From: Rossellomorea marisflavi
GTDB lineage: Bacteria > Bacillota > Bacilli > Bacillales > Bacillaceae_B
Direction: 5' to 3'
Assembly: GCF_022170785.1 (NCBI RefSeq)
Contig: NZ_CP081870.1
Location: forward strand, 3,646,001 to 3,710,000
DNA length: 64,000 bases
Under the pieces are notes generated by a model. That model searched no databases. It saw nothing but the letters and a program-made list of their open reading frames with translations, and was not told the DNA's origin. Both the position numbers and the translations under genes were made by a program. Positions 1 through 8,911 of this stretch are shown here, in pieces (position 1 is the stretch's first letter; each line of letters opens with the position of its first letter).

Positions 1-262
1 CCGCTTCCCCCGACTCCAGTGCATCCTTCAGAAACTTTGCCGTGATGAAATTGGAATTGATCACTTCATCAAGCTCCACTTCGATCCCGAGCTTCCGCAG
101 CTTCTGCACATAATCCATCCTTGTGGAGATGGATTTATTCGTAAGGAAGACGACCTTATCGCCCCGTTGTTTCAGGGCGGCGATGGCGTCTGCCGCCCCT
201 TCGATCATTTCTTCATCCAAATACACCGTTCCATCCAAATCAAATATAAATCCTCTAGTCAC
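1..262 (-). CDS. HAD-IIA family phosphatase, N-terminal part (cut by window edge)
   Basis: Only the first 87 codons are in the window. The protein starts VTRGFIFDLDGTVYLDEE, which carries HAD motif I (DLDGT, nucleophile Asp and acid/base Asp). FLTNKS, about 30 residues later, is motif II of the NagD/pNPPase-like HAD-IIA subfamily, which usually hydrolyses small phosphate esters in the cytoplasm. The start is GTG at 262, because a TAG lies in the same frame three codons upstream and a GAAGG-like ribosome site precedes it. The gene lies 17 bases after the permease stop on the same strand, so it is probably the last gene of that transporter operon. This suggests, by inference, that the imported substrate is phosphorylated or becomes so. 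Confidence 0.85.
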   Translation of the reverse strand, partial: MTRGFIFDLDGTVYLDEEMIEGAADAIAALKQRGDKVVFLTNKSISTRMDYVQKLRKLGIEVELDEVINSNFITAKFLKDALESGEA

Positions 263-279
263 GTTCTACCTTCACCGTC

Positions 280-1971
280 CTACAGTTGATTTTTCGACAT
301 GCGATTGGCTATTGCCTGGAGCAGGAGGACGATGATGACGAGCACCACAGACATCGCTGCCGCCGTGTAATATTCCCCTCTCAGGATATTCTGGAAGATT
401 GCCAGACTCATAGGCGCCCAATCGGCCGGGGCCAGTAATATAGATATACTCGTTTCCTTGATAACGGTGATGAAAACGAGGATCGAACCTGCTGCAATAC
501 CCGGAAGCATCAGCGGACCGATGATCGTGACAGCCGCCGTCAACGGAGTCGCTCCGAGATTCACGGCCGCTTCCTCGATATCCTGCTTGATGGCCCTCAT
601 CGTCCCCATCGTGGATCGCACCATGTACGGCAACCTCCGGATCGTATAGGCGACGATGAGAAGGACCGCAGTACCAGTTAGATGGAGAGGAGCCGTATTA
701 AACGTCTGGATCAGGGCGATCCCGAATGCGATCCCTGGTACCACAAGGGGAATCGACGTCATGAAATCAAGCTTGTTGGAATTCTGCCTGACGACGAAAT
801 ACGAGACGAACGTCGCGATGATCACACTCAAGACAAGGGCTCCGAGAGCCAAGACGATACTATTCTGGATATTCCCGAGGGAACTCGTAAAAATCGTCTT
901 ATAGTGATCAAGGGTATAGCCGTTCGGCAAAGGATTCTTCCCCCATGTGGTTGCAAGGGACTGCATAAGAATCGACAGCATGGCAAGAAGCGGGAATAGG
1001 ACGAGTACGAAAGAATAAACGGAAAGCGTGCGCGTCAATCCCTTTGAATCATTCAGCTTCTGCTGCTTCGGTTTCCCTGAAACGGAGCCATAGTTCTTCC
1101 CCTTCGTGAACAGATGCTGCAGCCAGAAGAAGAAGGCCGCCACGAGGACCATGATCACCGTCAAGATCGCAGCTCCGCCCCAGTTGAAGAATCCGGCGAT
1201 TTCCCGGTACGCTTCCACGACAAGGAGGTTCATCTCTTTCGGCGCAAGAATGATCGGCGTCCCGAAATCGGAGAACGAAACCGTGAAGATCAGGAGCGCA
1301 CTCGAGATCACCCCTGGTATTGCAAGGGGGAACGTCACGAAAATGAAGGTGAACCAGTTCTTGGCCCCCAGATTCAATGACGCCTCCTCAAGGGAGATAT
1401 CACTCACCTTGAATGCTGCCACCATGGGCCATAGGGCATACGGGAAAAAGAAAAACACCTGGACCAGAACGATACCGGCCATGGAATAAGGGTCGATCAG
1501 CATCCCTTCCCCGCCAAGCTTCTGATAGAGGTACGTCACCCACCCCGACCGGCCGAACATGATGATCACGGCATACGCCGAGATGAACGTCGGAACGATG
1601 AGGGGGATCGTACAGAGTGCCGAGATCGTCTTCTTGAGCGGCATCGTCGTCCGTGCAATCCCATAGGCGATCGGTATGCACATGACAATGACAATCAATG
1701 CCACCAGGACGGCGAGTCCCAGGCTGTTTTTAACCGCCGAGAAATACGTTTTATTCGTGAAGATCTTTTCATAGTTTTCAAGGGACACGGCCTTGAACTT
1801 CTCTACCGTGGAACTGAAGATCGCCGGATCCGTAATGGAGCCCAGCAGGTTAACGGGCTGCCCCGTGAAGCTGACAAGGAACACCGACAGAAGCGGAAGG
1901 ATCAGGAAGACACCAAAGAAAAGATAGATCAAGATTTTGACGACGCTTAGTCCATTCCACCGTCCCTTCAT
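280..1971 (-). CDS. ABC transporter permease, two fused permease domains (FbpB/PhnV-like)
   Basis: This 563-residue membrane protein has two MetI-type permease halves joined by a hydrophilic linker near residues 295-315 (KGKNYGSVSGKPKQQKLNDS). Each half has its own EAA-type coupling loop that docks on the ATPase: EEASLNLGAKNWF near residue 195 and EEAAVNLGATPLT near residue 465. Duplicated permeases of this kind are typical of importers for Fe(III), thiamine or 2-aminoethylphosphonate (FbpB, ThiP, PhnV). Its ATG overlaps the ATPase stop as ATGA, so the two are translationally coupled. The substrate cannot be read from the permease. The adjacent HAD phosphatase slightly favours a phosphonate or phosphate ester over iron. 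Confidence 0.9.
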   Translation of the reverse strand: MKGRWNGLSVVKILIYLFFGVFLILPLLSVFLVSFTGQPVNLLGSITDPAIFSSTVEKFKAVSLENYEKIFTNKTYFSAVKNSLGLAVLVALIVIVMCIPIAYGIARTTMPLKKTISALCTIPLIVPTFISAYAVIIMFGRSGWVTYLYQKLGGEGMLIDPYSMAGIVLVQVFFFFPYALWPMVAAFKVSDISLEEASLNLGAKNWFTFIFVTFPLAIPGVISSALLIFTVSFSDFGTPIILAPKEMNLLVVEAYREIAGFFNWGGAAILTVIMVLVAAFFFWLQHLFTKGKNYGSVSGKPKQQKLNDSKGLTRTLSVYSFVLVLFPLLAMLSILMQSLATTWGKNPLPNGYTLDHYKTIFTSSLGNIQNSIVLALGALVLSVIIATFVSYFVVRQNSNKLDFMTSIPLVVPGIAFGIALIQTFNTAPLHLTGTAVLLIVAYTIRRLPYMVRSTMGTMRAIKQDIEEAAVNLGATPLTAAVTIIGPLMLPGIAAGSILVFITVIKETSISILLAPADWAPMSLAIFQNILRGEYYTAAAMSVVLVIIVLLLQAIANRMSKNQL

Positions 1972-3095
1972 ATGAGAAGCACCCTTTCAGGATCGATGGT
2001 GAGCTGGATCATTTCCCCTTCAGCAAGTATCGGTTCACCCGGCACGAAGGTCGTGTCCACGACAAGCTGATACTCATCGACCTGAACATCGTAGCGGACG
2101 ATGGACCCAAGGTAGGTGGAGACGAGCACTTTCCCTTCGATGATGTTTGTCGTTTCACTTGTGATGGTCCCAGGCTTGAAGGTGTTGATATTTTCCGGAC
2201 GTACGATGACATTGACCTCTTTATGGTCCACGCGGTGGGTCGATTTCAGCACATAGCCTGCACCCTTCACGACCGAATAGCCGTTTTCCGTATCCACGAC
2301 GGTGCCTTTCATGACGTTCGACGTACCGACAAAATTCGCAATGAAGGGAGTCGAAGGCCTGCTGTAGAGCTCGATGGGTGTCCCGATCTGTTTCACTTCC
2401 CCACTGTCCATGACCGCGACCCTGTCCGCCATGCTCATGGCTTCCTCCTGATCATGGGTAACGAAGATCGTCGTTATGCCAAGGTCCTGCTGGATGCGAC
2501 GGATCGTATTCCGCATGGAATGGCGAAGCTTTTGGTCAAGGTTTGAAAGCGGCTCATCCATAAGGAGGACCGCCGGCTCCATGACCAGGGCGCGGGCAAG
2601 GGCGACACGCTGCTGCTGACCACCGGACAGCTCGCTCGTCAGACGATTCGCATGCTTGTCGAGCTCTACGTATTCTAGGATCTCCATGACCTTTTGCTCC
2701 ATGGCTTTCGGATAGCGGCCGAATTTCCGGTTTAAGAGCCGCAAGTAGATCGGGAGCTTCGCGGCTACATTGCTCGCGTTCAGCTGTTTGATGTTGAGGC
2801 TGTAGGCGACATTTTCAAACACATTCATGTGGGGGAACAAGGCGTAGCTCTGGAACACCATCCCGCAGTTCCGCTGGTTAGGCGGGATGCGGTTCACCTC
2901 TTTTTGTCCAATGGTGATGATGCCGGATGTCGGCTGTTCAAATCCTGCAATACAGCGCATCGTCGTCGTCTTCCCGCACCCCGAAGGGCCGAGGAGGGCG
3001 AAGAATTCCCCCTCCTGGATATCAAGGTTGACGTTTTTAAGCGCATGCACGCCAGAAAATTCTTTTGTTAGTTGTGTCACTTTGACTGAACCCAT
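1968..3095 (-). CDS. ABC transporter ATP-binding protein (PotA/FbpC/PhnT-like)
   Basis: This 375-residue ATPase energises the adjacent permease. Visible motifs in order: Walker A GPSGCGKTT (about 37), Q-loop FQSYALFPH (about 80), ABC signature LSGGQQQR (about 156), Walker B LLMDEPLSNLD (about 177), H-loop THDQEEA (about 213), and a C-terminal TOBE domain from about 285. A stretch of about 25 residues between the Q-loop and the signature (LPIYLRLLNRKFGRYPKA) is longer than in most family members. It lies 27 bases after the binding-protein stop and overlaps the permease start by four bases. The set is therefore one lipoprotein-ATPase-permease operon. The family is certain; the substrate is not. 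Confidence 0.92.
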   Translation of the reverse strand: MGSVKVTQLTKEFSGVHALKNVNLDIQEGEFFALLGPSGCGKTTTMRCIAGFEQPTSGIITIGQKEVNRIPPNQRNCGMVFQSYALFPHMNVFENVAYSLNIKQLNASNVAAKLPIYLRLLNRKFGRYPKAMEQKVMEILEYVELDKHANRLTSELSGGQQQRVALARALVMEPAVLLMDEPLSNLDQKLRHSMRNTIRRIQQDLGITTIFVTHDQEEAMSMADRVAVMDSGEVKQIGTPIELYSRPSTPFIANFVGTSNVMKGTVVDTENGYSVVKGAGYVLKSTHRVDHKEVNVIVRPENINTFKPGTITSETTNIIEGKVLVSTYLGSIVRYDVQVDEYQLVVDTTFVPGEPILAEGEMIQLTIDPERVLLI

Positions 3096-3122
3096 TCTTA
3101 TCTCATCCCCTATTTTTGTGTA

Positions 3123-4154
3123 TTACTGAAACTTATCTTTCCATTCATTCCTTACGCGATCGTAGTTGTCATTCACCCAGTCGATATCAAGATCGACGGC
3201 ATGCGGTTTAACTTTTTCAAGTGTAAGAGGGGTCTTGGACTCCACTTCAGGGTTGATCGGGATATGATACCAGTTGGCAAGGATCTGCTGACCATCCTTG
3301 GAAAGAAGGAAATCCATGAGCTTTTTGCCGCCATCGGGATTCGGTCCGCCTTCGACGATGGATACAGGGTTCGTCAGGATCGGTGTTTTATCCGGAACGA
3401 CGAAATCGACGCTTTCCCCTTTTGCTTTCTGCTCGTAAGCCATGAAGTCAAAGCCGACTCCGATATGGGCTTCACCCATTGAAACCGCTTTCGTAGGAGC
3501 GGAACCTGAATCCGGCATGGAGTTTGCCTGATCTACAAGCTTTTCGAAGTACTCCCAGCCCTCTTTCTCCCCACGTTGCATCATCTGATTCAGCACCATG
3601 AGGGTTGCCGTTCCCGATGCAGCCGGGTTGGAGAACTGAATCTTTCCTTTCCACTTCGGATCAAGAAGGTCATCCCATGTCTTCGGCGCTTCTTCCTCCG
3701 ATACCAGCTCTGTATTATAAGCAAATCCGAGAACGAAGATTTCCGTACCCACATACTTGCCATCTTCATGCTTCACCTTGATCCCGTCTTCCACTGTGTC
3801 CCAATCCTTGGCGAAATCAGGAATGTAGGAACCGATGATCCCTTTATCGGCTGCCGCTTCAAACGGAAGGATTCCCCCGCCTCCATACCATACGTCCCCT
3901 TGGGGATTATCCTTTTCCGCCATCATCCGGTTCACCAGTACGTTCGTACCCGCATACTGGACGTCAACGGAACCACCGTGTAGTTCCTCGAATTTTTGAC
4001 CGAGTTCCTTCGTCATATCCGGTGTTTCCGGAGAATAGAACGTAATCTGTCCCGTTTTGCCGTCTCCATCACCGGAACTCTTCTCTCCTGCGCAACCTGC
4101 AAGCAGGCTTCCTGCCAGGATCATGGAAGCCACGACCGATAGTGATTTTTTCAT
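3123..4154 (-). CDS. extracellular solute-binding lipoprotein of ABC importer
   Basis: This 343-residue type 2 periplasmic-binding-fold lipoprotein begins with a lipoprotein signal and the lipobox LLAGC, with the lipidated Cys at residue 21. A Gly/Asp/Ser-rich tether follows. The mature part (ITFYSPETPDMTKELGQKFEE, NPAASGTATLMVLNQMM) resembles the FutA/AfuA and 2-aminoethylphosphonate binding proteins (SBP family 1/6). It is the first gene of the operon with the ATPase, permease and HAD phosphatase. A GGGGG ribosome site lies nine bases upstream of the ATG. The message has a long structured leader that includes a terminator-like hairpin. The ligand is not known; a ferric-ion binder would normally show clustered tyrosines, which I could not confirm. 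Confidence 0.9.
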   Translation of the reverse strand: MKKSLSVVASMILAGSLLAGCAGEKSSGDGDGKTGQITFYSPETPDMTKELGQKFEELHGGSVDVQYAGTNVLVNRMMAEKDNPQGDVWYGGGGILPFEAAADKGIIGSYIPDFAKDWDTVEDGIKVKHEDGKYVGTEIFVLGFAYNTELVSEEEAPKTWDDLLDPKWKGKIQFSNPAASGTATLMVLNQMMQRGEKEGWEYFEKLVDQANSMPDSGSAPTKAVSMGEAHIGVGFDFMAYEQKAKGESVDFVVPDKTPILTNPVSIVEGGPNPDGGKKLMDFLLSKDGQQILANWYHIPINPEVESKTPLTLEKVKPHAVDLDIDWVNDNYDRVRNEWKDKFQ

Positions 4155-4197
4155 CTTGAAATCCCCCTATTTTGTTTTTTCGAGTTTCCGGGCAAAG

Positions 4198-4261
4198 AAA
4201 AAGAGAAGACGCACCAATGTAAACCCTTACATTTTAAGGGTCATCATTTGGGCTTCTTCTC
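4198..4261 (-). terminator. terminator-like hairpin in the leader of the importer operon (possible attenuator)
   Basis: On the minus strand GAGAAGA (4255-4261) pairs with TCTTCTC (4203-4209). Inside it there is a second step, CCAAATG with CATTGG, and a third, ACCCTT with AAGGGT. A short U-run (4198-4202) follows directly. The structure lies between the candidate promoter at 4295-4322 and the start codon at 4154, so it could stop transcription before the genes. No known riboswitch class was recognised. Confidence 0.5.
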
Positions 4262-4294
4262 AAAGTCTCTTCCCAGTCCTATTCGATTACATTT

Positions 4295-4322
4295 ATTATA
4301 CAAAACTATCTGAATTTTACAA
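4295..4322 (-). promoter_or_regulatory. candidate sigma-A promoter of the importer operon
   Basis: On the minus strand TTGTAA (4317-4322) and TATAAT (4295-4300) are separated by 16 bases. This would give a leader of about 130 bases before the lipoprotein gene. The surrounding stretch is very AT-rich, so other -35 choices are possible. Confidence 0.5.
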
Positions 4323-4353
4323 CATATAATTTACAAATTGTTTACAAATGGGA

Positions 4354-4381
4354 AGAAGGGCATGGATAGCCACGCCCTTCT
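4354..4381 (-). terminator. hairpin terminator after the VOC gene
   Basis: A 12-bp stem (4354-4365 with 4370-4381, one G-U pair on the minus strand) and a four-base loop lie just after the VOC stop codon. The U-run behind it is poor (UUCCC), so termination may be incomplete. Confidence 0.5.
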
Positions 4382-4384
4382 CTC

Positions 4385-4813
4385 TTACTCTTTTCGTTTA
4401 GTAAACACGTGGAATGAAACGCCAAATGGATCCCTCACGAACCCATATCCTTCCGTATAAAACTCCGGAGTGAAAGGCTTTAGGATCTCTGCTCCGCTAC
4501 TCACCATTTTGTCATATATCCCCTTGGCTTCTTCCACCGTTTCAAATGTAAGACATAAGGAAATATGACTACCTGGTGAAACGGGTAATCCTTCCGTATC
4601 ATCAGCAAGCATTAAAGTGATGTTTCCGAACGAGAGGACGGCTTGGTCGATCCGATTCAGTAAATTTTGCGCGATGCGGATCTTCGCACTTTCAGGTCTA
4701 TCGCTTATTCGTTGGATGTATCGTGTTTCGGCACCAAATATGTCTTCATAAAACTCTCTTGCTTCTTCTGCCTGGCTTGTCATAAGTACATAAGGTGATA
4801 CGTCGAATGTCAT
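4385..4813 (-). CDS. VOC family protein (PhnB-like glyoxalase fold)
   Basis: This 142-residue protein of the vicinal-oxygen-chelate superfamily fits the PhnB/3-demethylubiquinone methyltransferase-like group. It has SPYVLMTSQAEEAREFYEDIFGAE at the start, an ISLCLTFETVEEA segment near the middle, and the end GYGFVRDPFGVSFHVF. PhnB-like proteins are small dimers whose substrates are mostly unknown. The start ATG has GGAGG nine bases upstream. It is transcribed away from a WYL-domain regulator, and a 7-bp inverted repeat lies between them, so the regulator may control this gene. It should not be taken as a phosphonate gene only because of the PhnB name. Confidence 0.85.
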   Translation of the reverse strand: MTFDVSPYVLMTSQAEEAREFYEDIFGAETRYIQRISDRPESAKIRIAQNLLNRIDQAVLSFGNITLMLADDTEGLPVSPGSHISLCLTFETVEEAKGIYDKMVSSGAEILKPFTPEFYTEGYGFVRDPFGVSFHVFTKRKE

Positions 4814-4837
4814 GATTCATGTCCTCCTTTTCGGTAT

Positions 4838-4867
4838 ACTGACAGTATAGAACTGATCGGTGTCAGT
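4838..4867. promoter_or_regulatory. inverted repeat in the VOC/WYL divergent promoter
   Basis: ACTGACA (4838-4844) and TGTCAGT (4861-4867) form a perfect inverted repeat with a 16-base spacer, between the two divergent start codons. It is a reasonable operator for the WYL regulator encoded next to it. Confidence 0.45.
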
Positions 4868-4892
4868 TTCCGGCACCGTTGGGAGGATGACA

Positions 4893-5816
4893 GTGAAAAA
4901 ATCTACTCGATTGTATCATATGATCCATTACATGAATGAGGTTCATCATTTCACGTTGGCTGATTTGATGGCAGAATTCAACATTTCCAAAAGCACGGCA
5001 CTTCGGGATATGAGAGATCTCGAGGATCTTGGTGTTCCATTCTATAGCGAAAGCGGTCAGCATGGCGGGTATTGCATCATACACGAAAGGGGCTTAACGA
5101 AGATCGATCTTACTCCACAGGAGCTGCTTGCCCTTCTCTTTGCCCTAGGAAGCATATCTCAGCTTCCAACAATCCCATTTAACGCTACATATGACGGGAT
5201 ATATCGCAAAATCATCAGCCATTCAAGGGTTGAACAAAAAGAGGAAATCAATCGGTTTTTAGGTAAATTCCAGTATTTCAACAGAAGTGGACAATCCACC
5301 ATTCCACACTTTGAGAAAATGGTTCAAGCCTCATTCTCCCAGCAGATCTCCATGATCCATTATCATGGCCGATCCCTAACTTCCCCTTACTCGGTGGTCG
5401 GTTTCCTATTCAAAAACAACAAATGGTATGCAGTAGTGTTGGACATTCAAACAAATCGTGTGCATCTGTTCAGTATGGAAAAGATTGAAGGTGTAGAGCT
5501 GACAGACGAGGTAGCCGACACTGGCGGCGTCACCCTTGAAAACTTCACTCAATACATGAATACGGGAGATTTGGAAATCATGGTTCAATGCACGGAAAGG
5601 GGGCTATCCGATCTGTCTTCATACTTATGGGCAGAACAAAAGGTGATCAACCAGGAAGGACGCATACTCTTTACATCCACCATACATCCTGGTGATATTC
5701 CTTTTATCGCCAAGCTTCTCACGAGATCAGGAAGGGAAGTGAAAGTCCTTTCCCCTCCAGAGTTAGTAGAAGCAGTGAAGAAAGAACTTTCCTTCTCCCT
5801 CGCCCAGTACCAATAA
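4893..5816 (+). CDS. HTH/WYL-domain transcriptional regulator (YafY-like)
   Basis: This cytoplasmic DNA-binding protein has about 307 residues. The N-terminal DeoR-type winged helix covers about residues 5-60 (FTLADLMAEFNISKSTALRDMRDLEDLGVPF, then the wing GGYCI). A WYL domain follows in the middle (PYSVVGFLFKNNKWYAVVLD, near residue 165) and a WCX-like C-terminus ends it. WYL regulators sense small ligands or nucleic acids; the ligand here is unknown. The start was chosen as GTG at 4893, because GGGAGG (4881-4886) directly abuts the upstream ATG at 4887 but sits six bases before the GTG. It is divergent from the VOC gene and probably controls it. Confidence 0.85.
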   Translation: MKKSTRLYHMIHYMNEVHHFTLADLMAEFNISKSTALRDMRDLEDLGVPFYSESGQHGGYCIIHERGLTKIDLTPQELLALLFALGSISQLPTIPFNATYDGIYRKIISHSRVEQKEEINRFLGKFQYFNRSGQSTIPHFEKMVQASFSQQISMIHYHGRSLTSPYSVVGFLFKNNKWYAVVLDIQTNRVHLFSMEKIEGVELTDEVADTGGVTLENFTQYMNTGDLEIMVQCTERGLSDLSSYLWAEQKVINQEGRILFTSTIHPGDIPFIAKLLTRSGREVKVLSPPELVEAVKKELSFSLAQYQ

Positions 5817-5855
5817 AAAACACCTACGAGGCTGTTGCAATAGCCTCGCAGGTGT
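5815..5855 (-). terminator. strong terminator between WYL regulator and LacI gene
   Basis: A 14-bp stem (5820-5833 with 5842-5855, one G-U) has an eight-base loop. On the minus strand it is followed by six U, so it ends the LacI/galactoside transcript. It also lies right after the WYL stop codon and may work in that direction too. Confidence 0.85.
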
Positions 5856-5861
5856 CCAGTC

Positions 5862-6902
<1,041 letters not shown>

Positions 6903-6952
6903 TCATTTCTATTATAGCGAAGAAGCGGGCATCACACACTTCATTCTCTGAG

Positions 6953-8890
6953 TTATTTCCATTCCACAATGGTGCTGGCATAAGGTGCAAGCGTATGGTT
7001 ACCGACGATTTTTTCGTCTCCCGTATGGTTCAGCAGGAACAGATGGTCCTTGCCATCCAGCGTACGCTTATACACTTCGACCCCTGGTTCGGTGTCCATG
7101 GACCAGATTCCGTGGCGGTCGATGACGCTCTTTCCGATTTCCTTCAATGATTCTTGGTCAAGCCCTCCACCGATGTAATACACCTGCCCTTTCCCATAGG
7201 TGTTCCGTGTAACGGCGGCTTTTTCTTCGTAGAATGGATCCTGATAGCGGTAGAGAACCTCGGCCGTGTCTGGTGTAATGAGGTCACGCCATACCGTGAC
7301 CGTCCCGGTCCCCTCACCTTTGACGGTCAATTCCTGCCCGTCGGCAAGGGCCTCGGTTTCGTGGATGCGGATACCGCACAGGTCGTTCACCATACCAGGC
7401 AGGGCTTCCCCGAGACGGATGTTATTGTCCTCATCCCTTAGTCCCGTCCTGAAGGAGAAGAGGATCGTCCCGCCGTTATCGGCAAACGTCCGCAATCTGT
7501 CAGACAGCTTAGAATCCATCATCTGCATCACAGGCACGACCAGTACTTTATACGAATCAAACGACCGGTCGACAGGGATCACATCGATAGCGGTGTTCCA
7601 GTCGTAGAACGCTTGATACATCCGCGTCAGTTCTTTCGTGAAGTCGAAGCCCGAGCTCTGGATCTGTGAGCGCCATGACCAGATGTTGGCATAGCTGTAA
7701 AGGACGGCGACATCGGCTTGGATCGGAGCATTCAACAGCTCTTCGTGAGACTTGATCTCAGAGAAGAGGGACTGGACTTCCTTATACTTGCGTCCCCGGT
7801 GGTTATCATGGTCCACGACCCCGAAGCAGAACTGCTCTGCTCCTTTGGTCATCCCCCTCCACCGGAAGTACAGAAGATCGGTACAACCGTGTGCAAAGGC
7901 CTGGTAGGACCACATCTTCGCCTGATTCGGGCGTGGCAGATACCCGATGACGTCATGTCCCTGCGCCCCCATGAGTTCCTCCACGATCCAATAGTTCTTT
8001 CCGAGGAGACCACGGTTGAAGTCATGGTTCATAGCCACTTCTGCCGGCGAAATCGGTTCCGTCAGACCACCCCACACCGGATAGTTATCGTACGAAACGA
8101 CATCAAGCTCCCGGGCATGCTCAGGGTGATCGAACCACTTATCAAAGAACCCTCCCGACACATTCGTCGTGACAAGCTGATGATCGCCTTTGAATTCCCT
8201 GACGATCCTCACCATTTCTTTCGCATAGCGATTCACGGAGAACGAACGGAATTTTGCCCAATCGAGCTTCAAGGATGGGTTGTGCGTCGTGACTGTCGGG
8301 GTCGGCATCGGGATTTCGTCGAATCCGTTATACGTCTGCCCCCAGAAAATCGTGCCCCAGCGCTCATTGAGCTCGTCGACGGTCTTGTATTTATCCTCAA
8401 GGAATGTCTGGAACCCTTCATGACACTGCCCGCAGTAGCACTGATCACTGCCTTCGTGACCGAACTCATTGTCGATCTGCCAGACGGTAATGCCAGGCTC
8501 CTTGCTGTAATGCTTCACGAGCTCCTCAGTGATGCGCGAGCTGTAGGTCCAATAATCCTTGGAATTAAAGCAATACTGCCTTCTCCCCCCGAAGCTCCTC
8601 GTGAGCCCCCTCTCATCCTTTGACAAGATGGACGGATGCTTCTTCGCGAGCCACGCCGGGAACGTCGCCGTCGGTGTCCCGAACATGACGGACAGATCCC
8701 GCTCCTTTGCCTTCGATATCACTTCATCAAAGAAGGAAAAGTCAAATTCCCCTTCCCTGCTCTCCATGAGATGCCAAGCAAATTCGCCGATCCTGATCAT
8801 GGTGGATCCCATTTCTTTGATGCCATCAAGGTCTTCATCCATCATGTCTTTCGGCCAATGCTCCGGATAATAATCTACTCCCAAATACAT
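6953..8890 (-). CDS. ganA: beta-galactosidase, glycoside hydrolase family 42
   Basis: This 645-residue GH42 enzyme removes terminal beta-galactose from oligosaccharides in the cytoplasm; no signal peptide is seen. The start MYLGVDYYPEHWP is typical of the family. The acid/base Glu is in WQIDNEFGH (about residue 143) and the nucleophile Glu in YWIVEELMGAQGHD (about 305). The zinc site CYCGQC follows the acid/base motif. A trimerisation domain (from about 395) and a small C-terminal beta domain complete the enzyme. It lies between galK and the LacI gene, in one operon with an alpha-galactosidase and a sugar importer. The likely substrates are therefore galacto-oligosaccharides or galactan fragments. 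The symbol follows B. subtilis usage and is only indicative. Confidence 0.93.
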   Translation of the reverse strand: MYLGVDYYPEHWPKDMMDEDLDGIKEMGSTMIRIGEFAWHLMESREGEFDFSFFDEVISKAKERDLSVMFGTPTATFPAWLAKKHPSILSKDERGLTRSFGGRRQYCFNSKDYWTYSSRITEELVKHYSKEPGITVWQIDNEFGHEGSDQCYCGQCHEGFQTFLEDKYKTVDELNERWGTIFWGQTYNGFDEIPMPTPTVTTHNPSLKLDWAKFRSFSVNRYAKEMVRIVREFKGDHQLVTTNVSGGFFDKWFDHPEHARELDVVSYDNYPVWGGLTEPISPAEVAMNHDFNRGLLGKNYWIVEELMGAQGHDVIGYLPRPNQAKMWSYQAFAHGCTDLLYFRWRGMTKGAEQFCFGVVDHDNHRGRKYKEVQSLFSEIKSHEELLNAPIQADVAVLYSYANIWSWRSQIQSSGFDFTKELTRMYQAFYDWNTAIDVIPVDRSFDSYKVLVVPVMQMMDSKLSDRLRTFADNGGTILFSFRTGLRDEDNNIRLGEALPGMVNDLCGIRIHETEALADGQELTVKGEGTGTVTVWRDLITPDTAEVLYRYQDPFYEEKAAVTRNTYGKGQVYYIGGGLDQESLKEIGKSVIDRHGIWSMDTEPGVEVYKRTLDGKDHLFLLNHTGDEKIVGNHTLAPYASTIVEWK

Positions 8891-8911
8891 ATCGTTTCCT
8901 CCATTCTATCG

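Noticed and set aside
4385..4813. VOC protein considered a phosphonate gene because of its PhnB-like fold and the nearby importer
   Set aside because: The importer unit ends with its own promoter region and the VOC gene is coupled to a WYL regulator. PhnB-like proteins are not a sign of phosphonate use by themselves.
7718..8623. Long open frame of 301 codons on the plus strand within the GH42 gene
   Set aside because: It is antisense to a GH42 gene with all catalytic motifs, has no ribosome site and no recognisable protein pattern.
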